From positions 1-37,939 of the forward strand of contig JAFZKT010000027.1 of assembly GCA_017553545.1 (NCBI GenBank): a DNA stretch of 37,939 bases, given 5' to 3'. Below, one piece after another: positions 9,116 to 17,506 of the stretch (its first letter is position 1; every line of letters starts with the position of its first letter). This DNA comes from Bacteroidales bacterium. GTDB lineage: Bacteria > Bacteroidota > Bacteroidia > Bacteroidales > UBA932. The position numbers and the translations under genes were made by a program. The notes under the pieces were generated by a model that did no database searches, was not told where the DNA came from, and saw nothing but the letters and a program-made list of their open reading frames with translations.

Positions 9116-9517
9116 TTAGAACGGGAGGTCGTCTTCTGGGAGGTCCGCCGGCATGTCGTCCAGCGTGGGAGCCGGAGCGGCGGGCGGAGGCGGAGGGACC
9201 GGGGCCGATGCGGCCGCGGGGGCGGCGGGTGCCGCCTGAGAGGCCGGGGCGATGCGCCAGATCTGAAGGTCATTGTACCAGCGGCCGTTGAATTCACGGC
9301 TCTTGACGTTGAAGGAAACGCGGATGCGGTCTCCCACCTGATACTTGTCCAGTTCGGCCACCTTGTCCTGCCCGAAGGCGGTGAAGAATGCCTGGGCGGT
9401 GAAATTCCCGTCCGGGTATTCCAGGATAAATTCCTGCTTCATCCACTGGCCGCGTGCGGAAGCGCCGCTTTGGACCAGCATCTTCTGACGCAGGGTGCCT
9501 TCCAGTTCCAGTGCCAT
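9116..9517 (-). CDS. DUF3127 protein with SSB-like C-terminal tip
   Basis: 133 residues. The N-terminal 90 form a DUF3127 domain, probably an OB fold: MALELEGTLRQKML, WMKQEFILEYPDG, and YQVGDRIRVSFNVKSREFNG. An Ala/Pro linker (about 92-118) follows, and the protein ends LPEDDLPF, close to the acidic tip DDIPF by which SSB recruits repair and replication proteins. The layout therefore resembles SSB: OB domain, flexible linker, acidic aromatic tip. Single-strand DNA binding is inference. The gene starts 4 bases after the FKBP gene stop and ends at a strong terminator. Confidence 0.8.
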   Translation of the reverse strand: MALELEGTLRQKMLVQSGASARGQWMKQEFILEYPDGNFTAQAFFTAFGQDKVAELDKYQVGDRIRVSFNVKSREFNGRWYNDLQIWRIAPASQAAPAAPAAASAPVPPPPPAAPAPTLDDMPADLPEDDLPF

Positions 9518-9521
9518 GCCT

Positions 9522-10292
9522 TTATTCGTTTGCAGGCTTATCTTCGAAGTGATGGACTTCCTTAAGGTCTACGTCGTAGATAAGGGTCTCATTGGGCTCA
9601 ATTCCGCCATAGTAGCCGTTGGGGTAGGCCAACTTGCTGGGGACGACGAGCGTGATCTTGCCGCCTTCGCCCACGAGTTTCAAACCTTCTTTCAAACCAC
9701 TGATAAGGCCGTAGCCATCCAGCGGGAAAAAGGCATCTTCCACTTTTTCGATTTCGGCCCCGTCAAGATGGGTGTAGCGGAAGCTTACCTTTACGGTGTC
9801 ACGGTCGTCCGTGACGCGCTCCTGGGCGCCGGAATCCTGAATCAGAAAGACAAGGCCGGAGGCGGTGGAATCCGCTACATCCTTGTTTTTCTTCAAGAAA
9901 TCCTGCATGTAAGCAGCGCCTTCTTCCTCATTGCGTTTAGCTTTGTAGGCTGCGAATTTCTGTGATGCAAGGGAAAGGACGCTGTCCGTCTTGTTGAGGT
10001 CAATTTTGAAATGGGCCAGGAAAGAGGAGTCTTGGACGTTAAGTCTGTCTTTCGTCTTGAAGATGTCGTCCAGACCTTTATTGAACTCAGACATATTTAA
10101 CGTGCCAAAGTTGTTTTTGATCTGGTATCCGATCCACACACCATAGAGATAAGAAGCCGAGTCTGTCAGACCCTCGGCGGGTAATAAGGCAAGAGCTTCC
10201 TCAGAACCTTCCAATTTGGGAGTGCGAGGGCCGCAGGCGGCCACCAGCAGCAGGCTGGCGGCGGCGATGGAAAAGATTTTTACAAGTTTCAT
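9522..10292 (-). CDS. FKBP-type peptidyl-prolyl isomerase lipoprotein
   Basis: 256 residues from ATG 10292; an in-frame start 11 codons further up is unlikely because it would sit before a full lipoprotein signal. The signal is MKLVKIFSIAAASLLLVAAC with the lipobox LVAAC, so the protein is exported and lipidated at the Cys. An N-terminal dimerisation-like helical part (about 35-140) precedes a C-terminal FKBP domain: DTVKVSFRYTHLDG, FPLDGYGLISGLKEGLKLV, and LAYPNGYYGGIEPNETLIYD. It should help fold periplasmic or outer-membrane proteins. It has its own -7 box 38 bases upstream and is followed by the DUF3127 gene. Confidence 0.88.
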   Translation of the reverse strand: MKLVKIFSIAAASLLLVAACGPRTPKLEGSEEALALLPAEGLTDSASYLYGVWIGYQIKNNFGTLNMSEFNKGLDDIFKTKDRLNVQDSSFLAHFKIDLNKTDSVLSLASQKFAAYKAKRNEEEGAAYMQDFLKKNKDVADSTASGLVFLIQDSGAQERVTDDRDTVKVSFRYTHLDGAEIEKVEDAFFPLDGYGLISGLKEGLKLVGEGGKITLVVPSKLAYPNGYYGGIEPNETLIYDVDLKEVHHFEDKPANE

Positions 10293-10330
10293 TTTATGAG
10301 TGTTTTTAATACGTTTTCCGTTCAAGGGTG

Positions 10331-10338
10331 CAAAGATA
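10331..10338 (-). promoter_or_regulatory. -7 box of the FKBP-DUF3127 unit (TATCTTTG)
   Basis: Full TAnnTTTG match on the minus strand, 38 bases before ATG 10292. It diverges from the recQ promoter at 10381-10388. Confidence 0.6.
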
Positions 10339-10380
10339 GTAAAGTTTTCGGACTTTGCCTAATGTTGTTTTTTTGTGTGA

Positions 10381-10388
10381 TATTTTTG
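10381..10388 (+). promoter_or_regulatory. Probable -7 box of recQ (TATTTTTG)
   Basis: Full TAnnTTTG match 52 bases before ATG 10441, with a TTTG at 10354-10357 about 23 bases upstream as a possible -33 element. The surrounding T-rich sequence makes chance matches more likely. Confidence 0.5.
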
Positions 10389-10440
10389 TTTTTTTCGTCG
10401 AAAATGATTAATATTACATACCAAAATCGGACGGGAGATT

Positions 10441-12639
10441 ATGGTAGACGATGCCACTTTGCACGCCAAACTGAAGACTTTCTTCGGTTACGATGCCTTC
10501 AAAGCAGACCAGGAGCGCATCATCCGTCATCTTGTGGGCGGCGGGAACGCCTTTGTCCTCATGCCCACGGGAGGCGGAAAATCGCTCTGCTACCAGTTGC
10601 CCGCCCTGGTGATGGACGGAACCGCCATCGTCATTTCCCCGCTCATCGCCCTCATGAAGAACCAGGTGGATGCCATCCGCGGCTTTGAGTCCGGAGACAT
10701 CGGCATTGCCCATTTCCTGAATTCTTCCCTCTCCCGCCAGCAGATCGCCGAGGTGCAGGAGGACCTTCTCCGCGGGGTGACCAAACTCCTGTATGTGGCG
10801 CCGGAATCCCTCACAAAGGATGAGAATATCGCCCTGCTGAAGGAGATCAAGATTTCCTTCTATGCCGTGGACGAAGCCCACTGCATCTCCGAATGGGGGC
10901 ATGACTTCCGTCCGGAATACCGGAAAATCCGCTCCATCATAGACCAAATCCAGCCGGCTCCGCTCATCGCCCTTACGGCTACGGCCACGCCCAAGGTCCA
11001 GAGCGACATCCTCAAAAACCTTCGCATCCAGGACGCCCAGGTGTTCAAGTCGTCCTTCAACAGGCCCAACCTTTATTATGAAGTGCGGGATAAGGTGGAT
11101 GCGGAAAAGGACATCATCCGCTTCATCCGGCAGAATCCGGGCAAGAGCGGCATCATCTACTGCCTCAGCCGCAAGAAAGTGGAGGAAATGGCCCAGATGC
11201 TCGCCATCAACGGCATCAAGGCGCTCCCGTATCACGCGGGCCTGGACGCAAAGACGCGGGCCGACAACCAGGACATGTTCCTCACGGAGGAGATAGACGT
11301 GATTGTGGCCACCATCGCCTTCGGAATGGGGATTGACAAGCCGGACGTGCGTTTTGTCATCCATTATGACATCCCCAAGAGTATAGAGGGTTATTATCAG
11401 GAGACGGGCCGCGCGGGGCGGGACGGGCAGGAAGGACAGTGCATTACCTATTACAGTTATAAGGACATCCAGAAACTGGAGAAGTTCATGCAGGGGAAGC
11501 CGGTGTCGGAACAGGAAATCGGCAAACAGCTCCTGCAGGAAACCGTGGCCTATGCGGAATCCAGCCAGTGCCGCCGGAAACTGCTCCTGAACTACTTCGG
11601 AGAGGATTATCCGGAGGAAAACTGCGGTGCCTGCGACAACTGCCTGCACCCGAAGAAACGCTACGACGGGCGGGAGGAGCTTGCCCTTGTCATCGAACTC
11701 ATCGAGTCCCTGCCGGAACGTTTCAAGCTGGAGCATCTGGCCGCCATCCTCTCCGGCGTGGAAACCGCCATGGTCAAGTCCTACAAGCACGATGAACTCC
11801 CGCTCTTCGGCGCCGGGAAAGACCGTCCGCAGCGCTTCTGGGAGGCCGTGATGCACCAGGGGCTCATCCTTCACTATCTGGAGAAAGACATTGAGAATTA
11901 CGGACTGATATCCGCCACGGACCAGGGCTTGGAATTCTTCCTGGAGCCGCATGAGGTAATGCTGGTGGAGGACCGCACCTTCTCCGAGGGCGTGGACGAC
12001 GAAGACGACGACGACACCCCGGGCAGCGTGGCCGGTGGCGGCGGGGGAGACCAGGTGCTCCTGGCCATGCTCAAGGACCTCCGCAAGGATGTGGCCCGGA
12101 AACTCCGCCTGCAGCCCTGGATCGTGTTCGGGGATCCGGCGCTGGAAGATATGTCCATTCTCTATCCGCTTTCGCTGGAGGAACTCCGCAAGTGCCAGGG
12201 CGTAGGGGAGGGCAAGGCCCAGAAGTTCGGAAAGCCCTTCATAGAGCTCATCTCCAAGTATGTGGAGGAGAATGAAATCGAGCGTCCGGATGACTTTGTG
12301 GTGAAATCCGTGGGATCGGAATCCAACAACAAGGTCTATATCATCCAGTCCATCGACCGGAAGATGGACCTGGAGGACATCGCATCGGCCAAGGGCATGG
12401 ATATGGGGGCGCTGCTGTCGGAAATCGAGAGCATCGTTTCCACCGGAACGCGGGTGAACCTGAACTATTACATAGAGCAGGAACTGGATCCGGAGGTTGT
12501 TTCAGAAATCTACACCTGGTTCAAGGAAGAGGCCACGTCGGACTCCCTTCCGGACGCCCTCGCCGCCCTGGAACCGGACTATGAAGAGCTGGAAATCCGC
12601 CTGGTTCGAATAAAATTCCTGTGCGAAGTCGCGAACTAG
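10441..12639 (+). CDS. recQ: ATP-dependent DNA helicase RecQ
   Basis: 3'-5' DNA helicase of recombination and repair. 732 residues: Walker A TGGGKS (43-48), DEAH (144-147), LTATATPKVQSDI, and QETGRAGRDG of motif VI. A zinc site follows with C377, C395, C398 and C401, then a winged helix and an HRDC-like domain around 535-605 (LLAMLKDLRKDVARKLRLQP). A further 125-residue C-terminal part with no motif I recognise is usual for Bacteroidota RecQ. A DDEDDDD/Gly-rich linker precedes HRDC. It is monocistronic and converges on the M16 gene. Confidence 0.97.
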   Translation: MVDDATLHAKLKTFFGYDAFKADQERIIRHLVGGGNAFVLMPTGGGKSLCYQLPALVMDGTAIVISPLIALMKNQVDAIRGFESGDIGIAHFLNSSLSRQQIAEVQEDLLRGVTKLLYVAPESLTKDENIALLKEIKISFYAVDEAHCISEWGHDFRPEYRKIRSIIDQIQPAPLIALTATATPKVQSDILKNLRIQDAQVFKSSFNRPNLYYEVRDKVDAEKDIIRFIRQNPGKSGIIYCLSRKKVEEMAQMLAINGIKALPYHAGLDAKTRADNQDMFLTEEIDVIVATIAFGMGIDKPDVRFVIHYDIPKSIEGYYQETGRAGRDGQEGQCITYYSYKDIQKLEKFMQGKPVSEQEIGKQLLQETVAYAESSQCRRKLLLNYFGEDYPEENCGACDNCLHPKKRYDGREELALVIELIESLPERFKLEHLAAILSGVETAMVKSYKHDELPLFGAGKDRPQRFWEAVMHQGLILHYLEKDIENYGLISATDQGLEFFLEPHEVMLVEDRTFSEGVDDEDDDDTPGSVAGGGGGDQVLLAMLKDLRKDVARKLRLQPWIVFGDPALEDMSILYPLSLEELRKCQGVGEGKAQKFGKPFIELISKYVEENEIERPDDFVVKSVGSESNNKVYIIQSIDRKMDLEDIASAKGMDMGALLSEIESIVSTGTRVNLNYYIEQELDPEVVSEIYTWFKEEATSDSLPDALAALEPDYEELEIRLVRIKFLCEVAN

Positions 12640-12676
12640 TTTGCGACAGTTTGCCCTACGTTACCCCCTCCCTAAA

Positions 12677-12697
12677 TCCCTCCCCTCGGGGGAGGGA
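12677..12697. repeat. GC-rich stem-loop between convergent recQ and the M16 gene
   Basis: TCCCTCCCC (12677-12685) and GGGGAGGGA (12689-12697) form a perfect 9-bp stem around TCG, preceded by another CCCTCCC. It may end transcription in both directions, though no long T run follows. The CCCTCCCTAAATCCCTCCCC pattern looks like a dispersed intergenic palindrome rather than a one-off terminator; that is from general familiarity with such genomes and not tested. Confidence 0.6.
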
Positions 12698-12699
12698 CT

Positions 12700-13956
12700 T
12701 TATAGATAAATGAGTGTAGAGAGAGCGTCCGGGGCGAAGAGCCGCCGGGCCATTTTTTGTAAATCTTTGGCCGATATAGCCTCGATGGCGGCGCGGGTCT
12801 GCTCGGGCGTCATGATGCTGCCCCAGGCGAGCATGCTCTTGCCCATGGACAGGCACTGGGCCTCGCCGGCCTCGCTGCTGATGGCAATCTGCCCCAGCAG
12901 CTGCCTGCGGAAAGCGCGCATCTGTGCCTCCGACAGCGGCTTTTCCTGCAGCCGGTTGAGAATCCGGCCGATGGCCTTCTTACAGTCCTCCAGGTTGGCT
13001 TTGTCGCAGCCGAAGGAAATGGCGATGATGCCGGTATCCGCGTACTGCGTATAGGAACACTCAATCCCGTAAACCCATCCGCGTTTCTCCCGTAACTCCT
13101 TATTGAGCAGAGAATTGGATGCGGGGCCGCCCAAAATGTTCGAAAGCATCGCGCACACCAGCCGCTCCGGCGTCTCGTACAGCCCCGGCGCCTTCGCCCC
13201 CATCACGGCATTCACTTCGTGATTGTGTTTGTCGATGACGGTAGAAAAAGAACGTCCGACGGGCGGATGCTCCCCGACGGGGGCATCGGCCTTCTTTTTA
13301 GCCCCCGGAGGGGAGTATGCGACCGGAGGACGGGTTGCCTCCGGCGGAAGCAGGCGCAAGAGTTGTTTTTCCAGTTGGGCCTCGGGGATATCGGCCACCA
13401 CGGAAAGGACCATCCGGGAGGGGACGAACTTCTCTGCGACGAAGCGGCGGAGCATTTCCGGGGTGATTCTCTTGACCGACGCGCAGGTGCCTAAAATGGG
13501 CACTGACAGCGGTGAACCCTCGAAAAGAAGACTCTCAAAGCGGTCATAGACATCCTCTGCGGGATTGTCCTTATAGGAGATGATTTCATCCAGCACCACT
13601 CCTCTTTCGGTCTCAACCTCGTCCTCCGGGAAGGTGGCCTCCGTGGCCAGTTCCAGCAGCAACCTCACCGCTTTCTTCCAGTCCTCCTTGAGCACGGTGG
13701 CGTGCAGCACAATCTCCTCTTTTGTGGTGTAGGCGTTCAGTTCACCGCCCAGTTTGTCCAGATAGCCGGAAATGACCTGCGCACTTTTGCGTTTCGTGCC
13801 GCGGAACAGCGTATGCTCCGTGAAATGGGCAATGCCGGCGGGGTATTTGCCCTCATCCCGCGTGCCGCAGCCGATGGTGAGCGCGCAGAAAGCGACAGCC
13901 CGGCCGCTCCGGCGGACCGCATAGGAAAGTCCCTGGGGAGATGTTCCGGTGGTCAT
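12700..13956 (-). CDS. M16 family zinc metallopeptidase
   Basis: 418 residues of the insulinase/pitrilysin family. The inverted zinc motif HFTEH (44-48) and the downstream ligand Glu in RGVVLDEI (about 124) are both present, so it should be the catalytic subunit type. The C-terminal half holds the second M16 domain, with LREKRGWVYGIECSYTQY. No signal peptide is visible, so a cytosolic location is likely. The segment between the two halves (SPPGAKKKADAPVGEHPPVG) is Pro/Lys-rich, appears longer than in Bacteroides relatives, and is encoded by a run of hairpins (13266-13344). Its ATG overlaps the upstream stop; it is last of the asnS string. Confidence 0.92.
   Translation of the reverse strand: MTTGTSPQGLSYAVRRSGRAVAFCALTIGCGTRDEGKYPAGIAHFTEHTLFRGTKRKSAQVISGYLDKLGGELNAYTTKEEIVLHATVLKEDWKKAVRLLLELATEATFPEDEVETERGVVLDEIISYKDNPAEDVYDRFESLLFEGSPLSVPILGTCASVKRITPEMLRRFVAEKFVPSRMVLSVVADIPEAQLEKQLLRLLPPEATRPPVAYSPPGAKKKADAPVGEHPPVGRSFSTVIDKHNHEVNAVMGAKAPGLYETPERLVCAMLSNILGGPASNSLLNKELREKRGWVYGIECSYTQYADTGIIAISFGCDKANLEDCKKAIGRILNRLQEKPLSEAQMRAFRRQLLGQIAISSEAGEAQCLSMGKSMLAWGSIMTPEQTRAAIEAISAKDLQKMARRLFAPDALSTLIYL
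13266..13344. repeat. Cluster of hairpins in frame within the M16 gene
   Basis: Three stems follow each other. GATGC-T-CCCC facing GGGG-G-CATC at 13266-13287 is the first, CCCC/GGGG at about 13302-13313 the second, and CCGGAGG (13323-13329) facing CCTCCGG (13338-13344) the third. CCGACGGG is also directly repeated at 13256 and 13274. They coincide with the low-complexity linker of the protease. Confidence 0.5.
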
Positions 13957-14690
13957 TTGCTCAGGCGTTTGATTTCGTCGGGCAGGAAGCCCGCGCCGTG
14001 ACGGGCGTCCATCTTATGCTTGGCTAGATAGACCAGACAGTGGGTTCCGGCATCGAAGAGCATCTTGTAGCAATAGGCTCCCTTTTCCGGATTGGCGGGC
14101 GCTACCACATATCCGGCGATGGCGTCCGGGTTATAGGAGAGGAAGGCTTCGTCGGCTTCGTCCGGCTCCAGCAGCAACTGCTTCTCACCGCGGCGGAACC
14201 GGCTCCTGAACCAATGCTCCATTCCGTAGGCCGCCCTTTCCGATTCACGGGCTGCCAGGGTGTATTCCTGGATAGCCTGCACCAGAGCCCCCAGATAGGT
14301 GAATTCCCGGCCGTCTCCGCCATCGGAGGCCACCAGGGGCAGGGCAGCCACTTCGTGCAGGGCGCCGATGCCTTTCGCCCCTTCCGGCCCGCCCTTGAGC
14401 AGGGTAAGGAAACGGACCCCGGGAGTATCCAGAAGGATAAGGAAATAGTATTTGTCCCGGGTCATTCTTTCCTGGAACTGTTCCAGGGTGCAGCATTCGA
14501 AGGCCGATGCCGTCCAGCCGCTCACCACCTCTTCCTGAAGGGCGGATGCCAGGATTGGGTCTCCGCTGAGGACCACCTGGGTGACCTTGTCGGGGAAATC
14601 CGCCAGCTTATAGGCCCGCGTAGAGACTTTCCCCTGCGCGAACAGCGGCAGGGAAGCCAGAAAGAGGAGGATGCCGGTCAAAAACCTCAT
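13953..14690 (-). CDS. Secreted protein of unknown function
   Basis: 245 residues with a clear signal peptide (MRFLTGILLFLASLPLFAQG, cleavage after about residue 19), so it is exported to the periplasm or outer membrane without a lipobox. No catalytic motif or known family is recognised; Cys pairs at FECCTLEQ (about 65-66) are visible. It overlaps the TonB-like gene upstream and the M16 gene downstream by 4 bases each (ATGA type), so it is produced with them; a cell-envelope role is plausible from that context only. Confidence 0.75.
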   Translation of the reverse strand: MRFLTGILLFLASLPLFAQGKVSTRAYKLADFPDKVTQVVLSGDPILASALQEEVVSGWTASAFECCTLEQFQERMTRDKYYFLILLDTPGVRFLTLLKGGPEGAKGIGALHEVAALPLVASDGGDGREFTYLGALVQAIQEYTLAARESERAAYGMEHWFRSRFRRGEKQLLLEPDEADEAFLSYNPDAIAGYVVAPANPEKGAYCYKMLFDAGTHCLVYLAKHKMDARHGAGFLPDEIKRLSK

Positions 14691-15415
14691 TGTGCAATAA
14701 AAGCGTATGTTATGGTGCCCATCTGGCGGGCAGGGGCCGTTTGCGAGATGTTGAACTTGGACAGTCGCGCGGCCCGTTTGGCAAATTCCTGCAGGCAGCC
14801 GTCCTTGGAGGATGAACCCTCGTCAACCTTGGCGTTTATCACGCTGCCCTGGTTGTTCACGGTGATAATCACCGTTACCTGGCCGCCGCCGTAACAGCGG
14901 TAGGCCGGGATGGGCAGGTGTGAGGCCCGCCTTCCGTCCAGGCTCCATGAGAGCACGGACGGGCCGCTGTAGGGGTTGGCTTTCTCCGCTTGCACTTCCT
15001 GCTTCTGCGGCGTCTGTTCCTGTACTGCGGCGAAGTCTTCCTGGGACGTCTCCTGGCGGTTTTGCCCTTCCTGCAACTCGCGGGCCAGACGTTCGGCCTC
15101 CTTGTAGAGTTCTTCGGCGTTGGTGCCGCGGTCGTCCTTCAGGCTGGCACGGTTTACGGAGACGTTCCGGATGGATATGCCCCGGTCTGCCAGCAGCTGG
15201 GACAGCTGCGCCTCCACGCTTTCCTGCAAGCTCTCTTCCTTCTCCGGCCGATCTTCTTTTTCCTCGGCCTTTTCATGCTCCGTGAAATCCAGCAGGAAGC
15301 TGTTCTCACGCTGCTTTTCAATTCCAATCTGCACGATCAAAAAGACGACAATCACCGCAAGATGGATGCTCACGGTGATCAGAAGTCCAGCCTTTTGGTC
15401 GGGCGTCAGTTTCAT
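14687..15415 (-). CDS. TonB-like C-terminal domain protein
   Basis: 242 residues in TonB layout: a short cytosolic N-terminus, one membrane anchor (LLITVSIHLAVIVVFLIVQIG, about 11-31), a long charged, Glu/Gln-rich periplasmic spacer (about 40-150), and a C-terminal domain with GGGQVTVIITVNNQGSVINA, characteristic of the TonB C-terminal fold. It could pass energy from ExbBD to outer-membrane receptors, or play a structural role. It lacks the Pro/Lys repeats of classical TonB. An exbBD cluster lies 3 kb away on the same strand but in a separate unit. Confidence 0.82.
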   Translation of the reverse strand: MKLTPDQKAGLLITVSIHLAVIVVFLIVQIGIEKQRENSFLLDFTEHEKAEEKEDRPEKEESLQESVEAQLSQLLADRGISIRNVSVNRASLKDDRGTNAEELYKEAERLARELQEGQNRQETSQEDFAAVQEQTPQKQEVQAEKANPYSGPSVLSWSLDGRRASHLPIPAYRCYGGGQVTVIITVNNQGSVINAKVDEGSSSKDGCLQEFAKRAARLSKFNISQTAPARQMGTITYAFIAQ

Positions 15416-16047
15416 TTTTTGCGTTTGGCGCGTTTGCTGTTGCGCAGCGCTTTCTCAACCGTATTGGTGAGGATGTCGATGGCTACTTTGTTGTGACCGC
15501 CCTGGGGGACGATTACGTCGGCGTAGCGCTTGGAAGGCTCGATGAACTGCAGGTGCATGGGCTTCACCGTGTCGCAGTAGTGCTCGATGGCGGTTTCGAT
15601 GGTGCGTCCGCGTTCCGCGATGTCACGCACGATGATGCGCATCAGGCGGTCGTCGTCGTCCGCGTCCACGAAAATCTTGATGTTCATCTGGTCCCGCAGT
15701 TCCTTGCAGGTGAAGATGAGGATGCCTTCCACGATGATTACATCGGCCGGCTCCACCGTGACGGTTTCCGTGGTGGAACGCGAGCAGGTTATGTAGGAGT
15801 ACACGGGCTGCTCGATGGTGTGTCCGGCCTTGAGTTCCCGCACCTGCTGGCACATCAGTTTCCAGTCGATGGCATCCGGGTGGTCGAAGTTGATTTTCTT
15901 GCGTTCTTCCACGGGGACGTGGCTGGAGTCCTTATAATAGGAGTCCTGGGGAATCACCACCACGCGGCCCTGCAGCTGCTCTGTGATGGCCCTGACCACT
16001 GTGGTCTTGCCTGAGCCGGAACCACCGGCGATACCGATTACTAACAT
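15412..16047 (-). CDS. udk: Uridine kinase
   Basis: Phosphorylates uridine and cytidine in pyrimidine salvage. 211 residues, full length. P-loop GGSGSGKT at 8-15, IPQDSYYKD, FDHPDAIDW (about 54-62), and VIIVEGILIF are all standard for Udk. The ATG overlaps the asnS stop by one base (TAATG), and its own end overlaps the TonB-like gene. Confidence 0.96.
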   Translation of the reverse strand: MLVIGIAGGSGSGKTTVVRAITEQLQGRVVVIPQDSYYKDSSHVPVEERKKINFDHPDAIDWKLMCQQVRELKAGHTIEQPVYSYITCSRSTTETVTVEPADVIIVEGILIFTCKELRDQMNIKIFVDADDDDRLMRIIVRDIAERGRTIETAIEHYCDTVKPMHLQFIEPSKRYADVIVPQGGHNKVAIDILTNTVEKALRNSKRAKRKK

Positions 16048-17450
16048 TAGAATTCAGCGTTTTTAGGGGTTCTCGGGAAAGGAATGACGTCACGGATGTT
16101 GGCCATGCCGGTGACGAAAAGGAGCAGACGCTCGAAGCCCAGGCCGAAGCCGCTGTGCGGCACGCTGCCGAAGCGACGGGTGTCGATGTACCATTCGAGG
16201 TTTTTGCGGGACATGCCCAGTTCGTCGATGCGGGCTTCCAGTTTCTCCAGGGAGGCTTCACGCTCACTCCCGCCGATGATTTCGCCAATCTTCGGGAAGA
16301 GCACGTCCATGCCGCGCACCGTGCGGCCGTCCTCGTTCTGTTTCATATAGAAGGCCTTGATGTCCTTGGGGAAATCCGTGAGGATGACGGGTTTGCCGAA
16401 GTGTTTTTCCACCAGGTAACGCTCATGCTCGCTCTGGAAGTCCGTGCCCCAGTGCACCGGGTATTCGAACCGGGTGCCATCGGCCACGGCCTTTTCCAGG
16501 ATTTCCACGGCCTGGGTGTAGGTGACGTGCTGGAACGCGGTGTCCAGTACGCCCTTCATCCGCTCGATGAGGCCGTCGTCGTATTTGTCGTTCAGGAACT
16601 GAAGGTCGTCCATGCAGTTGTCCAGGGCGTAGCGCACCAGGTACTTGACGAATTCCTCCGCCAGAACCATGTTGTCCTGGAGGTCGTAGAAGGCCATTTC
16701 CGGCTCTATCATCCAGAATTCAGCCAGGTGACGCGGCGTATTGGAATTCTCCGCACGGAAAGTGGGGCCGAAGGTGTAGATTTCGCCCACGGCGGTGGCT
16801 CCCAGCTCGCCTTCCAGCTGACCGGACACGGTGAGGGAGGTCTTCTTCCCGAAGAAATCCCTGCTGAAATCCACACCGCCCTTCTTGTCCAGCGGGATGT
16901 TCTTCAGGTCCAGGGTGGTTACCTGGAACATGTCGCCGGCTCCTTCCGCATCACTCTCCGTGATGAGCGGGGTGTGAAGGTACACGAAGCCTTTGTCGTT
17001 GAAGAACTTGTGGATGGCGAAAGCCATGGCGTGACGGATGCGGAGTACGGCGCCGAATGTATTCGTCCGGAGCCGCATGTGCGCGACGCTGCGCAGGTAT
17101 TCCAGCGTGGTGTCCTTTTTCTGCAGGGGGAAGCGCATGGGGTCGCAGTCTCCAAGGACCTCGATTTCTTCGGCCTGGATTTCCACGGCCTGGCCGCTGC
17201 CTACGGATTCCACCAGCTGGCCTTTAACGGCAAGGGATGCGCCGGTGGTGACGCGCTTCAGGAGCTCTTCGTCGAAGAGTTCCGTATTGGCGACAACCTG
17301 GATGTTATTGATGGTGGAACCGTCGTTGAGGGCGATGAACTTTACCTGTTTATTACCTCTTTTGGTGCGGACCCAGCCTTTGGCCAGCACCCTGACGCCC
17401 GGCTCCGTTGCGAGCAGCGCCTTGATTTTGCTTCTTTTTACGCTTTCCAT
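16047..17450 (-). CDS. asnS: Asparaginyl-tRNA synthetase
   Basis: Class II synthetase that charges tRNA-Asn. 467 residues: N-terminal OB anticodon-binding domain (about 1-115), motif 2 [20 protein letters not shown], and motif 3 [16 protein letters not shown]. The Asn rather than Asp type is indicated by the [15 protein letters not shown] form and overall length. First gene of a five-gene overlapping string. A -7 box lies 23 bases upstream of the ATG. Confidence 0.96.
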   Translation of the reverse strand: MESVKRSKIKALLATEPGVRVLAKGWVRTKRGNKQVKFIALNDGSTINNIQVVANTELFDEELLKRVTTGASLAVKGQLVESVGSGQAVEIQAEEIEVLGDCDPMRFPLQKKDTTLEYLRSVAHMRLRTNTFGAVLRIRHAMAFAIHKFFNDKGFVYLHTPLITESDAEGAGDMFQVTTLDLKNIPLDKKGGVDFSRDFFGKKTSLTVSGQLEGELGATAVGEIYTFGPTFRAENSNTPRHLAEFWMIEPEMAFYDLQDNMVLAEEFVKYLVRYALDNCMDDLQFLNDKYDDGLIERMKGVLDTAFQHVTYTQAVEILEKAVADGTRFEYPVHWGTDFQSEHERYLVEKHFGKPVILTDFPKDIKAFYMKQNEDGRTVRGMDVLFPKIGEIIGGSEREASLEKLEARIDELGMSRKNLEWYIDTRRFGSVPHSGFGLGFERLLLFVTGMANIRDVIPFPRTPKNAEF

Positions 17451-17473
17451 TGCAGGATTTTTTCTTCAATCTA

Positions 17474-17481
17474 CAAAGATA
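17474..17481 (-). promoter_or_regulatory. -7 box of the asnS operon (TATCTTTG)
   Basis: Full TAnnTTTG match on the minus strand, 23 bases before ATG 17450, just downstream of the stop of the preceding gene. Confidence 0.65.
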
Positions 17482-17506
17482 GCATTTCTTCCGGAATTCG
17501 GCAATT

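Noticed and set aside
10293..10325. Longer start for the FKBP lipoprotein
   Set aside because: The lipoprotein signal begins at the ATG at 10292; eleven extra polar residues in front would break it.
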